A stretch of DNA of 64,000 nucleotides. It comes from Brachybacterium paraconglomeratum (GTDB lineage Bacteria > Actinomycetota > Actinomycetes > Actinomycetales > Dermabacteraceae). Where the stretch lies: positions 124,001 through 188,000 of the forward strand of contig NZ_ML133857.1 of the NCBI RefSeq assembly GCF_003994255.1, in the 5' to 3' direction. Below the pieces are notes generated by a model. That model searched no databases and was not told the DNA's origin. It saw only the letters and a program-made list of their open reading frames with translations. Shown piece by piece: positions 1-8,290 of this stretch. Position 1 is the stretch's first letter, and every line of letters starts with the position of its first letter. The translations under genes were made by a program, and so were the position numbers.

Positions 1-458
1 GACGCACCAACGGCGCCGCCGGCTACACGATCGTGCAGCACGTGCAGCACGGCTACGCGATGATGGCCGCCTACATCGAGCGGCACCATGCCTTCCTCCG
101 TGGCGCGCTGGACTGGAAGTCCAGCCACCGTACCTACATGATCCTCACCGGGACGATGGCCGCGCTGCACGTCGAGGCGCTCAAGCGCATGCCCGACAGG
201 CTCCCGCCCCGTCCCGGCATCGAGGCCCTCGCCCGCAGCCTCACCGGCGGGGAGCTCGTCCACGCCGACCACTGGCTCGTCGCCACCGAGGAGGCGGCGA
301 GGGCCGGGGAGGAGCTGGACGCGACCGAGCTGCTCGAGGTCATGCTCGCCACCGCGCCGTCCTGGTACGTCGGCCTCGGGCCCGACGAGCCGATCCCGGC
401 CGCGGAGCTGCTGGCCTCGGCCCGCACCTACGGCGAGGACGCGGCCGACCAGTACTGA
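1..458 (+). CDS. Hypothetical protein, 5'-truncated by the window edge
   Basis: The reading frame is already open at base 3 and has no stop before the TGA at 456-458, so only the C-terminal part (about 151 residues) is visible. It is rich in Ala, Glu and Leu and looks helical, with no transmembrane segment or cysteine motif. I do not recognise the family. An internal GTG at 33 could be read as a start, but it has no ribosome binding site and upstream codon use is equally typical, so I treat the gene as continuing off the left edge. The next gene is convergent. Confidence 0.6.
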   Translation, partial: RTNGAAGYTIVQHVQHGYAMMAAYIERHHAFLRGALDWKSSHRTYMILTGTMAALHVEALKRMPDRLPPRPGIEALARSLTGGELVHADHWLVATEEAARAGEELDATELLEVMLATAPSWYVGLGPDEPIPAAELLASARTYGEDAADQY

Positions 459-477
459 GCGCCACCCAGGGGCGGGC

Positions 478-1836
478 TCAGCAGGTCGCGACGAGACGCA
501 GCAGCACCCGCGCGCCGAAGCGCACCGCGTCCACCGGCACCCGCTCGTCCACGCCGTGGAACAGCGGGGCGAAGTCGAGGTCCGCGGGCAGCTGCAGCGG
601 CGCGAAGCCGTAGCCGGCGATGCCGAGCAGGCTGAGCGGCTTGTTGTCGGTGCCGGCGCTGAGGCAGTAGGGCAGCACCTTCGAGCCCGGGTCCTCCGCC
701 TGCACCGCCGCGGTCATCGCGTCCACCAGCGGGGACTCGCGCGGGGAGTCGACGGAGACGCCGATGTGGTCCACGACCACCTCGACGTGCTCACCGGCCA
801 GCTCGTCCAGCAGGGCCAGCAGCTCCTCCTGGTGCCCGGGCAGGAAGCGGCAGTCGAAGCCGGCCTCCGCGGTCTGGGGGATGACGTTGACCTTGTACCC
901 GCTCTCGAGCATCGTCAGGTTCGCCGAGTCGCGCAGGGTCCCGGCGACGAAGTGGCGGGCCCCGCCGGTCAGGGGCAGGAAGCGGTCGATGTCCTGCTCG
1001 TCCCAGCCCTGCCCGGTGATCTCGGTGATCCCGTCGAACAGCGCGCGGACGCTGGCGATGTACTCGATCGGGAACTCGTGCTCGTCGATCGCGGTGATCG
1101 CGTGGGCCAGGCGCACGATGGCGTTCTCGTCGTTGGGGACCGAGCCGTGCCCGGCGCGGCCGGTGGCGCGCAGCCGCCCCCAGGCCAGGCCCTTCTCGGC
1201 GGTCTGGACGAGATAGGCGCGCACGTCCTCGCCGGTGGACTCCTCGGGCAGGGTGATCGAGTAGCCGCCCACCTCGCTGATCGCCTCGGTCATGCCGTCG
1301 AACAGCTCGGGGTGGTTCTCCACCAGCCACTGGGCGCCCCAGACGCTCGCATTCTCCTCATCGGCGAAGAAGGCGAACATGAGGTCGCGCGGCGGGGCCT
1401 GCCCGCTGCGGGCCAGGTGACGGGCGACGGCCAGGATCATCCCGACCATGTCCTTCATGTCCACGGCGCCGCGGCCGTAGATCATCCCGTCGATGATCTC
1501 GGCGCCGAAGGGGTCCACCGACCAGTCCTCGGCGCGAGCCGGGACCACGTCGAGGTGGCCGTGGAGGATCAGGCCGCCGCGCTCGCGGTCCTCGCCCGGC
1601 ACGGTCACCAGCACGCTGGGACGGCCGGGGTGCGACTCGACCACCTGCGGCTCGAGGCCCACCTCGCACAGCCGCTCGACGACGTACTCCGCCGCCTCGG
1701 TCTCGCCCTTCCCCCAGGTCTCGGGGTCGTTCCCGCCGAAGTTCGTGGTGTCGATCCGGATGAGCTCGCGGGTGAAGCGCACGGCCTCGTCCTGCAGCAG
1801 GGCGAGCTCGTCGGCGGTGGGGGCGGCGATCGGCAT
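478..1836 (-). CDS. M20 family metallopeptidase
   Basis: This 452-residue protein is a zinc-dependent M20/M25/M40 exopeptidase or deacylase. The first metal-binding motif HGHLDVVP lies near residues 93-100 and is followed by GRGAVDMKD, which carries the bridging aspartate, and by ADEE, which carries the catalytic and metal-binding glutamates near residue 160. A lid (dimerisation) domain lies in the middle and the late metal-binding histidine lies in FHGVDERVP. It has no signal peptide and is probably cytoplasmic, cleaving dipeptides or N-acyl amino acids; the exact substrate cannot be read from sequence. The ATG is preceded by GAGGAGGA at good spacing. Full length compared with the family (about 430-460 residues). 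Confidence 0.9.
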   Translation of the reverse strand: MPIAAPTADELALLQDEAVRFTRELIRIDTTNFGGNDPETWGKGETEAAEYVVERLCEVGLEPQVVESHPGRPSVLVTVPGEDRERGGLILHGHLDVVPARAEDWSVDPFGAEIIDGMIYGRGAVDMKDMVGMILAVARHLARSGQAPPRDLMFAFFADEENASVWGAQWLVENHPELFDGMTEAISEVGGYSITLPEESTGEDVRAYLVQTAEKGLAWGRLRATGRAGHGSVPNDENAIVRLAHAITAIDEHEFPIEYIASVRALFDGITEITGQGWDEQDIDRFLPLTGGARHFVAGTLRDSANLTMLESGYKVNVIPQTAEAGFDCRFLPGHQEELLALLDELAGEHVEVVVDHIGVSVDSPRESPLVDAMTAAVQAEDPGSKVLPYCLSAGTDNKPLSLLGIAGYGFAPLQLPADLDFAPLFHGVDERVPVDAVRFGARVLLRLVATC

Positions 1837-1893
1837 GCCGGGTCCTCCTCGGGGTCGGGTCCGTTCACCGTACCCGGCCCCGACGGGAGAGGT

Positions 1894-2385
1894 TCAGGAC
1901 TGTGAACGCTCGAGATGCGCGCGCACGAACCACTGGAACTTCTCCAGCTCGGCGGACTGCCCGATCAGGATGTCCTCGGTGATCGGGTCGAGCTCGCCGG
2001 CGAGGGTGATCGCCTTGCGGTGGGAGGCGATGACGCCGTCGTAGACCTGGTCGATCGCGGCGAGGTGCTCCTGGGTGCCGGCCCTGCCGAGCTCGTAGTC
2101 GCTCCAGCCGCGCTCGGCGACGAGGCGACCCGGGGTGCCGACGGGGGAGGCGCCCAGCTGTGCGATCCGCTCGGCGACCTCGTCGGCGTAGCCGCGCACG
2201 AGCTCCACCTGCGGGTCGAGCATCTCGTGCACCGCGATGAACTGCGGGCCCACCACGTTCCAGTGGGCATGCTTGAGGGTGAGGTGCAGGTCGTTCAGGG
2301 CGTGGAGGCGGTCCTGCAGTGCTTCCACGAGTCGGCGGGAGTCGTCGGTGCCGAGGCCGGGGACGGTGTAGCTGAGGTCGGTCAT
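1894..2385 (-). CDS. dps: Dps family DNA-protection ferritin
   Basis: This 163-residue protein has the usual Dps length. Dps dodecamers oxidise and store iron and protect DNA in starvation and oxidative stress. The ferroxidase residues between subunits are visible: HWN at 41-43, His53 in AVHEML, and Asp68 and Glu72 in YADEVAER. The motif IAQLGASPVGTP follows, as in the family. The start ATG has AAGGAG seven bases upstream. The gene stands alone on the minus strand, just upstream of the M20 peptidase on the same strand with a 57-base gap, so read-through is possible. Confidence 0.92.
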   Translation of the reverse strand: MTDLSYTVPGLGTDDSRRLVEALQDRLHALNDLHLTLKHAHWNVVGPQFIAVHEMLDPQVELVRGYADEVAERIAQLGASPVGTPGRLVAERGWSDYELGRAGTQEHLAAIDQVYDGVIASHRKAITLAGELDPITEDILIGQSAELEKFQWFVRAHLERSQS

Positions 2386-2546
2386 GAGTGCTCCTTGTCG
2401 TGGTCGGGTCCCGGCGGCCGGGCGGCGGTGCCGGGGACGTACGGATCCTTCCCCTCCATCCTGTCATCGACCCCCTGCCGCCGACAGGGACCTCCCTCCT
2501 GCCCCGTACGATGGTCCCGTCAACGTCCCGTGCGGAAGGAGCGCCC

Positions 2547-3500
2547 ATGAGACCCGTCGACGAGCTGCGCGACCGGCTCCACGCCGCGCGCCGACGCGCT
2601 GAGATCGCGGGTGCCCGCGCCGACGTCCTCGCCCAGGCGCGCGCCGTGGTCCCCGAGCTGCCGCGCGACGCCGATGCGGGCCACCTCGAGCGGGCCGCCC
2701 GACGCCTGGTGCGGCGCGCCGCGCAGGACGAGTTCGCCCGCGAGGGGATCACGCGGATCCCCGTCCCCGAGGCGACCGGACGGGCCGAGCTGCGCCGCGC
2801 CGACCTCGCCTCCGACGCGGCCTTCCACGCGGTCGTCGAGGACGTGCTCAGCGCCGTCGAGATCGTGCCGAGCCCGCTGGAGAGTGACGACGCGGTCGCG
2901 CTGCGCGACGCCCGTGCCTCGTCCGACGCCTACGGCCTCTCGCCCGAGGTCGCCTCCGATCTCGCGTCCTACCTGCTGGGCCGCGCCTTCCTGCTGCGCG
3001 ACGAGGAGCGCGACCTCGACGCCTATCTCGACCGGCACGAGAGGCAGATCCGCGAGGACATGCGCAGCGCGCTGGTGCGCCTGGTGCGGGTGCCGCTCGA
3101 GCTGCGCAGCGCCCGTGAGCGCCACAACCGGATCGCGAGCGGCCTCGCCCCCGAACGCGCGGGCACCGCGCACGGAGCCGGGACGGGTGCCGGGACGGCC
3201 GGTGGGGCGGGGAGCGGCGCGAGCGGTGTCGGCGCCGCTGCCCGCGAGGCCCTCTCGCAGCGCGCCCGCTCGGCGATGGACCACGCCCGCGCCGAGGCCG
3301 GTCGTGCCGCCCTCGGCGCCCTGCGCAGCGGTGCCGGCCGCGCCTTCGAGCGCTACGGCCGAGGGGACGACGGCGGGGACGTGCGGGGCGGGGAGGCGCG
3401 GAGCGCCGCGGACCGGGCCCGGGACCAGCGGTCGGGCGGGCAGCAGACCGGCGGGCACCGCGCTGCCGAGCAGACCGTGCACGACCCGCGATCGGACTGA
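2547..3500 (+). CDS. Hypothetical helical protein
   Basis: This 317-residue protein is not recognised. Residues 1-210 are charged and mostly helical (many Arg, Glu, Ala), with an internal segment SPEVASDLASYLLGRAFLLR that could pack as a helix bundle. Residues 215-317 are a low-complexity Gly/Ala/Arg tail. It has no signal peptide, no transmembrane segment and no cysteine. The ATG at 2547 was chosen because GGAAGGA sits at 2534-2540; the frame is open further upstream, but no start there has a binding site. The antisense frame is also open because of the GC content, but that is a shadow. Confidence 0.6.
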   Translation: MRPVDELRDRLHAARRRAEIAGARADVLAQARAVVPELPRDADAGHLERAARRLVRRAAQDEFAREGITRIPVPEATGRAELRRADLASDAAFHAVVEDVLSAVEIVPSPLESDDAVALRDARASSDAYGLSPEVASDLASYLLGRAFLLRDEERDLDAYLDRHERQIREDMRSALVRLVRVPLELRSARERHNRIASGLAPERAGTAHGAGTGAGTAGGAGSGASGVGAAAREALSQRARSAMDHARAEAGRAALGALRSGAGRAFERYGRGDDGGDVRGGEARSAADRARDQRSGGQQTGGHRAAEQTVHDPRSD

Positions 3501-3577
3501 TCGGGCGTCGGTCGGGCCCATCGGCCGGACCCATCGGTCGAGCCCGTCGGCAAGCCGGCGCGCCGTCCCCCTCGACG

Positions 3578-3615
3578 CACTGCGGCGCCGCCCCCTCGGG
3601 GACGGCGCCGCAGTG
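3578..3615. terminator. Bidirectional intrinsic terminator
   Basis: A perfect 13-bp stem (CACTGCGGCGCCG at 3578-3590 with its complement at 3603-3615) encloses a C-rich/G-rich loop that can itself pair. It lies between two convergent genes ending at 3500 and 3633, so it can serve both. There is no clear U-tract, as is common in such GC-rich genomes. Confidence 0.7.
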
Positions 3616-3632
3616 CAGTGGGAGGGACCGGC

Positions 3633-4106
3633 TCAGACCCCGGCCTTCTCGGAGAGCTGGCGCTTGATCCGCGCGAGCATCCCCGACATGCCGTTCAGTC
3701 GCAGCGGGCTGACCACCTCGGCCAGGCCCAGCTCCCCGGTGACCGTGTCCGGGGTGTCCAGCACCTCGCCCACGGAGCGACCGTCGAGGGCCTCGGCGAG
3801 GATCGCGGCGAAGCCGCGCGTCGTCGGCGCCTCCGGCGGGGCGGAGAAGAACAGGTGCGCGGTCGCTTCACGACCCTGCCCCTCCACCTCCGTGGCCAGG
3901 AAGATCGGGGACTGGCACTCGGGCACCGGCTCGAGCAGCTCCGGGTGCTCGGAGTAGCGCTCGGGCAGCTCGGGCAGGCCCTGCGAGAACTCCAGCAGCA
4001 GCTGCAGGCGATCCTTCCCGCCGAGCGCGTGGAAGTCGTCGGCGATCTCCGCGAAGCCCTCGGGCAGCGCGGAGGTCGCGGCGTCGGCGCTGTGCGTCGG
4101 GCTCAT
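3633..4106 (-). CDS. sufE: SufE family cysteine-desulfurase activator
   Basis: This 157-residue protein belongs to the SufE family, which accepts persulfide sulfur from a cysteine desulfurase (SufS) and passes it to Fe-S cluster assembly. The sulfur-acceptor cysteine is Cys64 in VPECQSPIF, the counterpart of the conserved SufE cysteine loop. The C-terminal [14 protein letters not shown] matches the family end. The start overlaps the stop of the upstream rhodanese by four bases (ATGA at 4103-4106), so the two are translationally coupled. The pairing of a sulfurtransferase with SufE suggests a sulfur-transfer unit; no other suf genes lie in the window. Confidence 0.88.
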   Translation of the reverse strand: MSPTHSADAATSALPEGFAEIADDFHALGGKDRLQLLLEFSQGLPELPERYSEHPELLEPVPECQSPIFLATEVEGQGREATAHLFFSAPPEAPTTRGFAAILAEALDGRSVGEVLDTPDTVTGELGLAEVVSPLRLNGMSGMLARIKRQLSEKAGV

Positions 4107-5017
4107 CGGGCGGGGACCCCGCCGGGCTCGGTGCCCTGGGCGATCGGCAGGCGCACGCCGTTGCCCCACTCGGTCCAGGAGCCGTCGTAGTTGCGCACCG
4201 AGTCGAAGCCGAGCAGGTGGGTGAGCACGAACCAGGTGTGCGCGGAGCGCTCGCCGATGCGGCAGTACACGACCGTCGGCGTCCCGGTCTCGAAGCCGAG
4301 CTCGCCCTGGTAGATCGCCTCGAGCTCCGCGCGGGACTTGAAGCGGCCGTCCTCCGCGGCGGCGCGGGCCCACGGCACCGAGCGCGCGGTGGGGATGTGG
4401 CCGCCGCGCACGGTGCCCTCCTGCGGGTAGTCGGGCATGTGGGTGCGCTCACCGGAGTACTCCTGCGGGGAGCGCACGTCGATCAGCGGCCCGCCGAGGA
4501 AGTCCAGCACATCCTCACGGTAGGCGCGGATCGGGGCGTCCTCGCGCTCGATGACGGGGTAGCCGCTGGTCGGCGCGGGGCGGCCCTCGGTCGAGGTCGT
4601 CATCTCGCGACCCTCGGCCTCCCAGGCGGCGCGGCCGCCGTCGAGCAGGCGCACGTCCTCGTGGCCGAACAGGCTGAACACCCACAGTGCGTAGGCGGCC
4701 CACCAGTTCGACTTGTCGCCGTAGATCACCACGGTGGTCTCGCGGGTGATGCCGGAGGCGTCCATGAGCTTCGCGAAGCTCTCGCCGTCGACGTAGTCGC
4801 GGGTGACCGGGTCGTTGAGGTCGAGGTGCCAGTCGATCTTCACCGCGCCGGGGATGTGCCCCGTCTCGTACAGCAGCACGTCCTCGTCGGACTCGACGAC
4901 CACGAGGCCCTCGGTCTCGCCCGCGGCGAGCCGGTCCGCGAGCCACTGCGTGGTCACGAGCCGCTCGGGGTGGGCGTAGTCCTGCAGAGAAGGAGCCGGA
5001 TCGGCGGGAATGGTCAT
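4103..5017 (-). CDS. sseA: Thiosulfate/3-mercaptopyruvate sulfurtransferase (rhodanese)
   Basis: This 304-residue protein has two rhodanese domains, as in SseA/CysA. The N-terminal domain (about 20-140) has Asp101 (YGDKSNWWA) where a catalytic cysteine would be and is structural only. The C-terminal domain (about 165-300) carries the active loop CRIGERS with Cys252, the form common in actinobacterial thiosulfate sulfurtransferases. The start ATG at 5017 has AAAGGTG upstream, and a longer upstream frame was rejected because it lacks this site and looks unlike the family. It is translationally coupled to sufE. Confidence 0.9.
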   Translation of the reverse strand: MTIPADPAPSLQDYAHPERLVTTQWLADRLAAGETEGLVVVESDEDVLLYETGHIPGAVKIDWHLDLNDPVTRDYVDGESFAKLMDASGITRETTVVIYGDKSNWWAAYALWVFSLFGHEDVRLLDGGRAAWEAEGREMTTSTEGRPAPTSGYPVIEREDAPIRAYREDVLDFLGGPLIDVRSPQEYSGERTHMPDYPQEGTVRGGHIPTARSVPWARAAAEDGRFKSRAELEAIYQGELGFETGTPTVVYCRIGERSAHTWFVLTHLLGFDSVRNYDGSWTEWGNGVRLPIAQGTEPGGVPAR

Positions 5018-5186
5018 CAGTTCACCTTTCGACGGTCGATATCGCACGACGTATGCCCCCAGTCTGTCACCGTCGTGCGCGCAGTGGCGATCCGGCGATG
5101 ACGCTGTGCGCGGACACGCGGGAGGAGACCGCGCGGACACGCGCGATGTGCTTCCCCTGCGGGGCCCGTGCTCCTACGGTGGCCCC

Positions 5187-5612
5187 ATGATGGAAGACCT
5201 GGACACAGAGCCCGTCATCCCCAGCCTCGACCTCACCGTCCTCGACTGCCCCGACGCCCTCCAGCTGGCCACCTTCTACGCGAAGCTGCTCGGCTGGCGG
5301 GTCGAGGAGGGCAGCGACTCCGACTGGGCGGAGCTGATCCCGCCCCGCGGCCGCCGCAGCGAGGACGACCCCGAAGGCGAGGCCTCCCTCGCCTTCCAGA
5401 AGGTGGCGGACTTCCGCCGCCCCACCTGGCCCGACGGCGACCACCCCCAGCAGTTCCACCTCGATCTCTCCGTCACCGACATCGACCGCGCCGAGCCCCG
5501 GGCACTCGCCCTCGGCGCGACCGTCCACGAGCACCAGCCCTCCGCCTCCGGCAGCTTCCGCGTCTACCTCGATCCTGCGGGACACCCCTTCTGCCTGTGC
5601 CTGACGGCCTGA
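5187..5612 (+). CDS. VOC family (glyoxalase/bleomycin-resistance-like) protein
   Basis: This 141-residue protein has the paired beta-alpha-beta-beta-beta repeats of the vicinal oxygen chelate superfamily. The N-terminal half contains DCPDALQLATFYAKLLGW and the second half HLDLSVTDIDRAEPRALALG followed by YLDPAGHPFCLC. The fold supports metal-dependent enzymes, but many such short single-domain actinobacterial members have no known substrate. Two ATGs (5187, 5190) are adjacent; no good ribosome binding site is visible, so the start is uncertain and translation may be leaderless. A hairpin terminator follows. Confidence 0.8.
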   Translation: MMEDLDTEPVIPSLDLTVLDCPDALQLATFYAKLLGWRVEEGSDSDWAELIPPRGRRSEDDPEGEASLAFQKVADFRRPTWPDGDHPQQFHLDLSVTDIDRAEPRALALGATVHEHQPSASGSFRVYLDPAGHPFCLCLTA

Positions 5613-5668
5613 GGGCTGGGTCCGTGTGACGTCCGCCTGACGAGCCGGCGCCGCCGGGCCCCGTCCCT

Positions 5669-5698
5669 GCGCCCCTCCGTGTGTGCACGGAGGGGCGC
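5669..5698 (+). terminator. Intrinsic terminator after the VOC gene
   Basis: A perfect 13-bp stem (GCGCCCCTCCGTG at 5669-5681 with 5686-5698) closes a TGTG loop. It lies 57 bases after the VOC stop codon. The following TCTGCGTCG is only weakly U-rich. Confidence 0.75.
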
Positions 5699-6100
5699 TC
5701 TGCGTCGTGGAGAGGCTCGGCGCGGTGAGGCGGCGGGGATGTGCGGCCGACGACGATCCCCTGATGCCGGGAGCGGTCGACGCCGTGCTGCGCCGGCATG
5801 GGCGAGGGCCCTGTGTGCGTCGTCGGGAGTCGCCTTTCGTCACGACGTCAGGTGGAGGTTGAGGGGAATTCGAAAATGCTGGTTCTCTGGATCGTTCGAT
5901 ATTTCGGTGTATTCGGTGAGAGTGTCGTCCATTCCTTCCGCCCGCCGCCTCTCGTGGCCTGTCGCCTGGCCTTCCGTGGTCGTGGCGCGTGGCGTCCAGT
6001 GCGTCTCGAGGGTCCGCCCTCGGCGCCGGATGCGTCGACGTGGAGTCGGGGGAGAGTGCAGGTCGAGCGCCTAGCAGGAGGGTGCGACAAACAAGCATCG

Positions 6101-6203
6101 TCGTCCACAGCGGGGTGTGTTCCGGTGGATGACTCCGCGCTCGATCCTCGCGCGGAGGGCTCGTCCACAGTGACTTCTCCTCCCCACGGGGTGGTTATCC
6201 ACA
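6101..6203. promoter_or_regulatory. Cluster of DnaA-box-like TCCACA sites
   Basis: TCGTCCACAG occurs twice, exactly 60 bases apart (6101-6110, 6161-6170), and a consensus DnaA box TTATCCACA follows at 6195-6203. All are in the same orientation upstream of the DUF222-HNH gene. The 9-mer matches the known DnaA box, but the function here is inference: it could be a DnaA-controlled promoter, a titration site, or a site for another factor. Confidence 0.4.
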
Positions 6204-6316
6204 AAACGATCCCCATTTCGCTCTGGGGGTTCTGACATGGGCGTGTGGTCGGTAGTGTCTAGGTATTCGAAGAAGGGCTCATCGGTGAGTGCCCGGACAG
6301 CAGGGAGGTGGCGGCA

Positions 6317-8131
6317 GTGGGGGAGTTCGACGACATCGAGGACGAGAACGCGCGCCGCGACGCTTCATCGTCCGAGACCGCGCGACAGTCCTCGTCGAGC
6401 GATGCCTCCTCGGTGCCGGGTCCGTCGAGCCCCGGCTCCGCCGCTGACCCCGTCGCTGGACCCACCGCAGGTCCCGCAGCCGACCCGGACAACGGTCCCG
6501 CAGTCGACCCGGACAACGGCCCCGCTTCGGACCCCGCCGTCGGCCCCGCCGCTCCCGACCGACCCGAGCGCGAATGGCGCGTGCGCGCCCGGCGGGAGCT
6601 CACCGAGGAGCTGATCCTCGAGGAGGTCGGCGGTATCGAGGGGAAGAACGCCGGCCGCGTGCTCGCGCTCCACTCCCTCATGCGAGAGGAGACGCAGCTC
6701 CACGCCCGCCGCCTCCGCCATCTCGCGGACTTCTTCGCCGTCGACCCGGACAACGCGGGCTCGCTGATCGACGCGGACATGACCGCGATGAAGGTCGCCG
6801 TGGGACTGCGCTGCTCCATCACGCAGGCCACCTCACAGATCCGCGACGCCCACCACGCCGTCGTCGACCTGCCCCGGATGTTCGCGCACCTCGAGGCCGG
6901 CGACCTGCCGGAGGACTACCACCGCTTCCTGCTGCGCCAGGTGCGACGGCTCGACGCCGACCAGATCCGCCTGGTCGACGAGCACCTGGCCGGCGTGGAG
7001 ATCCCCTCGATCCCCCGCAGCACCTTCGAGGCCCAGGTGCGACTGGCCGTGGCCTCCGTCGGGAACGAGCTGAAGCCGCCCCGCGAGGCACGCGAGGTAC
7101 GGATCGACGGTGTCGACTCCGAGCAGGGCGTCGCCTGGATCACGATCACCGGCCCGATCCCCGAGATCCGCAGCCTCGGCCTGCGGCTCGACGCGAGCGC
7201 CCGCGCCGTCCAGCGCGCCCAGCGCGTCGCGCTCGAGGCAGGGGAGGAGGAGCCGTTCCCCTTCGACCTCGACGGCGACGTCCGCGACCGGGAGCGCCCC
7301 CTCAGCCTGTCGGCCCTGCGCTACGCGATCCTCACCCGCACCATGCTCGACCTCGACCCGGTCGAGGAGACCGCGCAGCCGTTCAAGATCCTCGTCACCG
7401 TGCCCGTGACGACCCTGCTCGGGATGGACGACTCCCCGGCGATGCTCGACGGGCTCACCCCCATCCCGGCCGACCTCGCCCGGGACCTCGCCGCGACCTC
7501 CTCCGTCTGGTACCGGATCCTCACCGACCCGGTCTGCGGGACCCACCTCCCCGCCCGGATCGACACCTACCGGCCCGACGCGCAGCAGCGCATGCAGCTG
7601 CGGCTGCGCCACCCCGTCTGTGCGGCGCCCGGATGCACCCGCCCCACCGCGCTCGCCGCGGAGGACGACCACATCATCGAGTACGACCACCACGATCCCG
7701 CCCGAGGCGGCCCGACCTCCCTCTGGAACCTCCACCGGCTGTGCCGGCGCCACCACCAGCTCAAGACCGCCGGGCTGATCGACCCCGCCAGGGATCCCCA
7801 GGACGACCCCGACCGCGGGGACCGCAGCACCAGCGCCGAACCGCTGGTCACGACCTGGCAGCTCGAGCAGGACCTCCGGGTGCGCACCGCAGAGAACACC
7901 GATCTGCTCACCCCGCGCATGACCCGCCGCCTCGCCCAGGCCGAGCGGACGCACCGCCGCGCCCGGGAGGCCAGGCAGCGCGGACGCGACGAGCCCCGCT
8001 GCCGAGCCCTCGACGAGGCCGAGGACCATCTCGCCGAGATCCAGCTCGAGGACGAGTTCACCAGAGTGCGGACGAAGCGCCGCATCATCCCGCCCGGGCC
8101 GCCGCTCGACGTGGACCACCCGCCGTTCTGA
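6317..8131 (+). CDS. DUF222 (13E12-type) protein with HNH endonuclease domain
   Basis: This 604-residue protein has the layout of the actinobacterial DUF222-HNH (13E12 repeat) family. A low-complexity N-terminus (1-85) contains a 24-base tandem duplication at 6470-6517. A helical DUF222 region spans about 90-330, and the HNH domain is near 430-485: Cys435 and Cys440, DDHIIEYDHH at 450-459, and Cys476 with His479/His480. The C-terminus (about 520-600) is charged and helical. These proteins are probable nucleases of unknown role that occur in many copies in actinobacteria. GTG at 6317 is chosen because GGGAGG at 6303-6308 is then well spaced; a GTG at 6308 overlaps that site. Confidence 0.85.
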   Translation: MGEFDDIEDENARRDASSSETARQSSSSDASSVPGPSSPGSAADPVAGPTAGPAADPDNGPAVDPDNGPASDPAVGPAAPDRPEREWRVRARRELTEELILEEVGGIEGKNAGRVLALHSLMREETQLHARRLRHLADFFAVDPDNAGSLIDADMTAMKVAVGLRCSITQATSQIRDAHHAVVDLPRMFAHLEAGDLPEDYHRFLLRQVRRLDADQIRLVDEHLAGVEIPSIPRSTFEAQVRLAVASVGNELKPPREAREVRIDGVDSEQGVAWITITGPIPEIRSLGLRLDASARAVQRAQRVALEAGEEEPFPFDLDGDVRDRERPLSLSALRYAILTRTMLDLDPVEETAQPFKILVTVPVTTLLGMDDSPAMLDGLTPIPADLARDLAATSSVWYRILTDPVCGTHLPARIDTYRPDAQQRMQLRLRHPVCAAPGCTRPTALAAEDDHIIEYDHHDPARGGPTSLWNLHRLCRRHHQLKTAGLIDPARDPQDDPDRGDRSTSAEPLVTTWQLEQDLRVRTAENTDLLTPRMTRRLAQAERTHRRAREARQRGRDEPRCRALDEAEDHLAEIQLEDEFTRVRTKRRIIPPGPPLDVDHPPF

Positions 8132-8290
8132 CTGCCGTGTACTGATCCGGACGCCCCGCCGCGGCGCCAGGTCGACCATGAACGGCGCCGACCGTGCTGT
8201 TCGCCCGCGGTTCACCGCCGCGACCGGAGGCGGAGACGCGCGACTCCTAGCGTGAGGGCACCGCGATCACTTGCCCGGAGGAGCCCCGCC

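Larger units (their letters stand above)
5613..6316. other. Long intergenic region upstream of the DUF222-HNH gene
   Basis: About 700 bases hold no gene I can support. Contents are a hairpin terminator at 5669-5698, an unusually AT-rich island around 5861-5935 in otherwise very GC-rich DNA, two copies of TCGTCCACAG at 6101-6110 and 6161-6170, a perfect TTATCCACA at 6195-6203, and two ATTCGAA sites at 5868-5874 and 6265-6271. Short open frames on both strands across it lack coding character. The layout suggests an extended regulatory region for the gene that follows. Confidence 0.6.

Noticed and set aside
2520-3521. A 333-codon minus-strand frame opposite the helical hypothetical gene
   Set aside because: The plus-strand gene has a good ribosome binding site and coding character. 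The minus frame is a GC-driven mirror.
5848-6216. A 122-codon minus-strand frame in the same region
   Set aside because: It has no family features and overlaps probable regulatory DNA.
5798-6235. A 145-codon plus-strand frame in the long intergenic region
   Set aside because: Codon use is unlike the neighbours, there is no binding site and it covers the AT-rich island and DnaA-like boxes.
6241-6300. A LexA (SOS) box before the DUF222-HNH gene
   Set aside because: Only the 7-base ATTCGAA is present. The actinobacterial SOS consensus TCGAAC-N4-GTTCGA is not matched.
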